Assembly (NCBI GenBank): GCA_905373325.1
Contig: CAJPTB010000068.1
Span: forward strand, 1 to 8,489
Direction: 5' to 3'
Length of the DNA stretch: 8,489 nucleotides
Source of the DNA: an uncultured Ancrocorticia sp.
GTDB taxonomy: Bacteria; Actinomycetota; Actinomycetes; Actinomycetales; Actinomycetaceae
The notes beneath the pieces were generated by a model. It saw only the letters and a program-made list of their open reading frames with translations, did no database searches and was not told the origin of the DNA. The translations under genes and the position numbers were made by a program. Shown piece after piece: positions 6,321 to 8,489 of this stretch; position 1 is the stretch's first letter, and the number at the start of each line of letters is the position of its first letter.

Positions 6321-8069
6321 GTCTGTGTGTATGAGAATCGCCAACGCCTCGTACGGGCGCAGGGTCAACGTCGGTTCGACGTCGTCCGCCGAACCGGGTT
6401 CAGGCGCCGGGCCGGAACCGGACGCCGAGTCGAGATCGGGCCGCGAGTCCGGCGTCGAAGGCGAACCGGGCCGCGATTCAACGCCGTTCTGCGAATAGTT
6501 CGAGATCAGAACCTCGCCGCCGAGGAATTCTTCGGGGATGGCGATCTCCGTCGCCCACGGGCGAAAATTCGTGAGAACCAGCAGCCTCTGCCCTTCGTGC
6601 TCGCGAATGTACGCGTATACGTCGGCGTGATCCATGGCGTACGGTTCGTACGTGCCGCGGGAGACGACCGCGCATTCCTTGCGGAGGGCGATGAGGCGCC
6701 GATAGTACGGGAGAATTCGGCCCGCAGACTCTTCCTCCTCGACGTTGATTCGATCCTGACCGGTGGGACGCAGCCAGGGCGCCCCGGCAGTGAACCCGGC
6801 GCCTTCGCTCGAATCCCACTGCATGGGGGTTCGGGCATTGTCACGCGCTTTCCCGCGGACAATCGCGAATGCCTCCTGTTCGCTGCAGCCGGACTCGACG
6901 AGCTCGGCGTACGCGTTGTGCGCCTCGACATCGACGTAATCCGATATTTGGGTGTAGCCGGGATCGGTCATGCCGATTTCCTCGCCCATGTAGACGAACG
7001 GCGTTCCCCGCAGGAGGTGGATGACGGTCGCGAGCATGGTCGCGGACTCGACGCGGTAGCGTCCCGGATCACCGAATCGGTTGATGGCGCGCGGCTGGTC
7101 GTGGTTGTTCCAGAACAGCGCGTTCCAACCTTCCCCTTCCTGCATGCCCACGGCCCATTCGTTGAGGACGCGCTTGAGCGCACCCATGTCGAAAGGCATG
7201 GACGTCCACTTCTCGCCGTCCTTGTAATCGACTTTGAGATGGTGGAAGCTGAAAACCATGTTGAGTTCGCGGTTGCGCGGATTCGAGTAGCCGACGCACG
7301 CCTCGACGCTCGTGGAGGACATCTCGCCCACCGTTATCGAGTCGGCGTCGCGCCCGAAGCTGGATTCGTTGAGCTCGCGAAGGTAGGCGTGAACGTCAGG
7401 GCCGTCCGTGTACATCTTCCGATCGTCGCTTCCCGCGGGCGCGTCGAGAAGCTCTGCGTCTTTCCCGATGACGTTGATGACGTCGAAGCGGAAACCGTGC
7501 ACGCCGCGACTGCGCCAAAAGTTGACGACGTCGATGAGCTCGGCCCGCACCTCCGGATTGTGCCAGTCCAGATCGGCCTGGGTGAGATCGTAAAGGTGAA
7601 GGTAATAGTCACCGGTGTCGCCAAAGGGCGCCCACGCCGGTCCGCCGAACTTGGAGACCCAATTGGTTGGAAGGGAGCCGTCGGCCTTCGGCGGGCGAAT
7701 GTAGTAGTAATCTTGGTACTTTTTTTCACCGGCCAAAGCGCGTTGAAACCACTCGTGGTCCGTGGACGTGTGATTGAGAACCATGTCAAGCATCACGCCT
7801 ATGCCGTGGCGTCCCAAGGCGCCGACAAGCTCGTCGAAGTCCTCCATCGTTCCCATCGCCGGGTCGATGTCGCAGTAGTCGGAGATGTCGTAGCCGTTGT
7901 CGCGCTGAGGCGACGGGAAGAACGGACTGAACCAGACGTAGTCGACCCCCAGTGAAGCGATGTAGGGGACCTTCTCGATGATTCCGCGAAGGTCACCGAC
8001 CCCCGTCCCCGTCGAATCCTTGAAAGATTTGGGGTAAATCTGATAAACGACGCTTTCTTCGAAGCTCAT
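6306..8069 (-). CDS. treC: Trehalose-6-phosphate hydrolase (alpha,alpha-phosphotrehalase), GH13
   Basis: The protein has 587 residues from ATG 8069; AAAGG lies 6 bases upstream and MSFEESVVYQIYPKSF is the expected N-terminus. It hydrolyses trehalose 6-phosphate to glucose and glucose 6-phosphate in the cytoplasm. The GH13 barrel motifs are intact: DMVLNH (N99, H100), GFRFDVINVI (nucleophile D196), TVGEMSS (acid/base E249) and FWNNHDQPR (H323, D324). The MVFSFHHLKVDY segment and GEEIGMTDP fit the TreC/oligo-1,6-glucosidase subfamily. Sequence alone does not exclude oligo-1,6-glucosidase, but the PTS permease and TreR next door do so in practice. Residues about 529-567, between LISNYSQNG and LTLRPYEALAILI in the C-terminal beta domain, are a Pro/Ser/Gly/Asp-rich low-complexity insert not usual in this family. 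It is likely the first enzyme gene of the operon, followed by the EIIABC permease, and is possibly coupled to a leader ORF through an ATGA overlap. Confidence 0.95.
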   Translation of the reverse strand: MSFEESVVYQIYPKSFKDSTGTGVGDLRGIIEKVPYIASLGVDYVWFSPFFPSPQRDNGYDISDYCDIDPAMGTMEDFDELVGALGRHGIGVMLDMVLNHTSTDHEWFQRALAGEKKYQDYYYIRPPKADGSLPTNWVSKFGGPAWAPFGDTGDYYLHLYDLTQADLDWHNPEVRAELIDVVNFWRSRGVHGFRFDVINVIGKDAELLDAPAGSDDRKMYTDGPDVHAYLRELNESSFGRDADSITVGEMSSTSVEACVGYSNPRNRELNMVFSFHHLKVDYKDGEKWTSMPFDMGALKRVLNEWAVGMQEGEGWNALFWNNHDQPRAINRFGDPGRYRVESATMLATVIHLLRGTPFVYMGEEIGMTDPGYTQISDYVDVEAHNAYAELVESGCSEQEAFAIVRGKARDNARTPMQWDSSEGAGFTAGAPWLRPTGQDRINVEEEESAGRILPYYRRLIALRKECAVVSRGTYEPYAMDHADVYAYIREHEGQRLLVLTNFRPWATEIAIPEEFLGGEVLISNYSQNGVESRPGSPSTPDSRPDLDSASGSGPAPEPGSADDVEPTLTLRPYEALAILIHTDPLGE

Positions 8070-8386
8070 TCCATGCCTTTCCGTTCTTGAGAGTCGGCGC
8101 GGCAAAGACCGTAGTCGCCTCGACGACGGCGAACACCCAAAGGACCTGACCCGCCCATACGCCCCGAGCAAACGAAGCGACTCGACCTGCCTGAGCGCCG
8201 CGGCCTGCCGAAGCTCCGCAACTCGCTCAGGCTGCGTATGCCTTTGAGACGGTGTGCGCCGCGCAAAAGGCCCCGTTCATTCATGGGAATCAGTCGCAAC
8301 CCGTTGGCAGGAATCAGTCGCAGCCACCCGCCGCGTCGACTAGACTCTTTGTGCCGACTCAGCGATGGATTCCATTTGCTCTCCAT
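8066..8386 (-). CDS. Possible 106-codon leader ORF overlapping treC by ATGA
   Basis: ATG 8386 has AAGGAG 7 bases upstream, the best ribosome binding site in this region, and the stop TGA 8068-8066 overlaps the treC ATG as ATGA, a classic coupling arrangement. The product would be very basic and Arg/Ser/Gly-rich, with a duplicated LRLIPAN/LRLIPMN segment at about residues 22-36. There is no known domain, membrane segment or signal peptide. The composition looks more like untranslated GC-rich DNA than a conserved protein, and the frame is also open upstream to the right window edge. Treat it as a leader or coupling ORF at most, or chance. Confidence 0.3.
   Translation of the reverse strand: MESKWNPSLSRHKESSRRGGWLRLIPANGLRLIPMNERGLLRGAHRLKGIRSLSELRSFGRPRRSGRSSRFVCSGRMGGSGPLGVRRRRGDYGLCRADSQERKGME
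8286..8333. repeat. Pair of 24-bp-period direct repeats upstream of treC
   Basis: GGAATCAGTCGCA at 8286-8298 recurs exactly at 8310-8322; the remaining 11 bases of each unit are only partly alike. In the leader ORF this is a duplication of eight codons. It could be a regulator's repeated half-site or a slippage duplication. Confidence 0.5.
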
Positions 8387-8444
8387 CGAGTTGCTCCTTA
8401 TGAATACCCACGCTGCGGACGGATGAGCCCCTACACGCAGGAAA

Positions 8445-8489
8445 CTTGTGTACGCGGTCCCAGATCGGCTTGTGCACGCGGTTCCTGGA
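8445..8489. repeat. Start of a 24-bp-unit direct repeat reaching the right window edge
   Basis: Unit one begins CTTGTGTACGCGGTCCC (8445-8461) and unit two CTTGTGCACGCGGTTCC (8469-8485); 16 of the 21 comparable bases agree. TACAC just before (8432-8436) is the inverse of GTGTA at 8448-8452. It may be the first units of a longer array beyond the window, or operator sites. Apart from the candidate ORF and repeats, 8070-8489 shows no clear promoter. Confidence 0.55.

Noticed and set aside
6201..7955. 584-codon open frame on the plus strand
   Set aside because: It is the antisense of treC, whose minus-strand product has all GH13 motifs; the plus translation is Arg/Val/Asp-rich without motifs and is a by-product of GC-biased third positions.
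8445..8489. DnaA boxes (TTGTGTACG, TTGTGCACG) or a CRISPR array
   Set aside because: They differ from TTGTCCACA-type boxes at key bases, and the units are contiguous without unique spacers, so neither an origin nor CRISPR is supported.

Overview
The window comes from a moderately high-GC Gram-positive bacterium, most likely an actinomycete. The reasons are GC-rich third codon positions in the confident genes, GGAG-type ribosome binding sites, a GTG start on the regulator, and a trehalose PTS cluster next to a secreted CpdB-like nucleotidase. I cannot place it below phylum; Actinomycetaceae is only a guess.

Layout, left to right. (1) 1-869, minus strand: the N-terminal 289 residues of a secreted metallophosphoesterase of the 5'-nucleotidase/2',3'-cyclic-nucleotide phosphodiesterase type. 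It runs off the left edge. Its upstream region holds a candidate promoter whose -35 lies in one arm of a 9-bp inverted repeat. (2) 1089-about 2860, minus strand: an AT-richer accessory block with no confident family match. It holds a gene split into two overlapping frames (1762-2466 and 1089-1844) that read as one helical protein of about 458 residues interrupted at about 1845. The architecture recalls type VII (ESX/WXG100-superfamily) secreted proteins. Upstream of it are a 61-codon ORF and short coding-looking scraps in other frames, which suggest decay or sequence error. (3) 2903-8069: a complete trehalose-use cluster. It holds a GntR/UTRA regulator resembling TreR (plus strand), facing tail-to-tail a treC-EIIABC pair on the minus strand, with a strong GC-rich hairpin terminator between them. 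(4) 8070-8489: upstream region of treC. It holds a possible 106-codon leader ORF that overlaps treC by ATGA, and two unrelated pairs of 24-bp-period direct repeats.

How the genes work together: the PTS permease takes up trehalose and phosphorylates it to trehalose 6-phosphate. TreC hydrolyses this to glucose and glucose 6-phosphate. TreR presumably senses trehalose 6-phosphate and derepresses the operon. General PTS proteins (EI, HPr) are not in the window; EIIA is fused to the permease. Unusual points are the A-B-C domain order of the permease with a possible internal start for EIIBC, a disordered Pro/Ser/Gly/Asp-rich insert near the TreC C-terminus, and the split type VII-like gene. I do not see a clear-cut new biological system. 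The accessory block in (2) is the best place to look for one.
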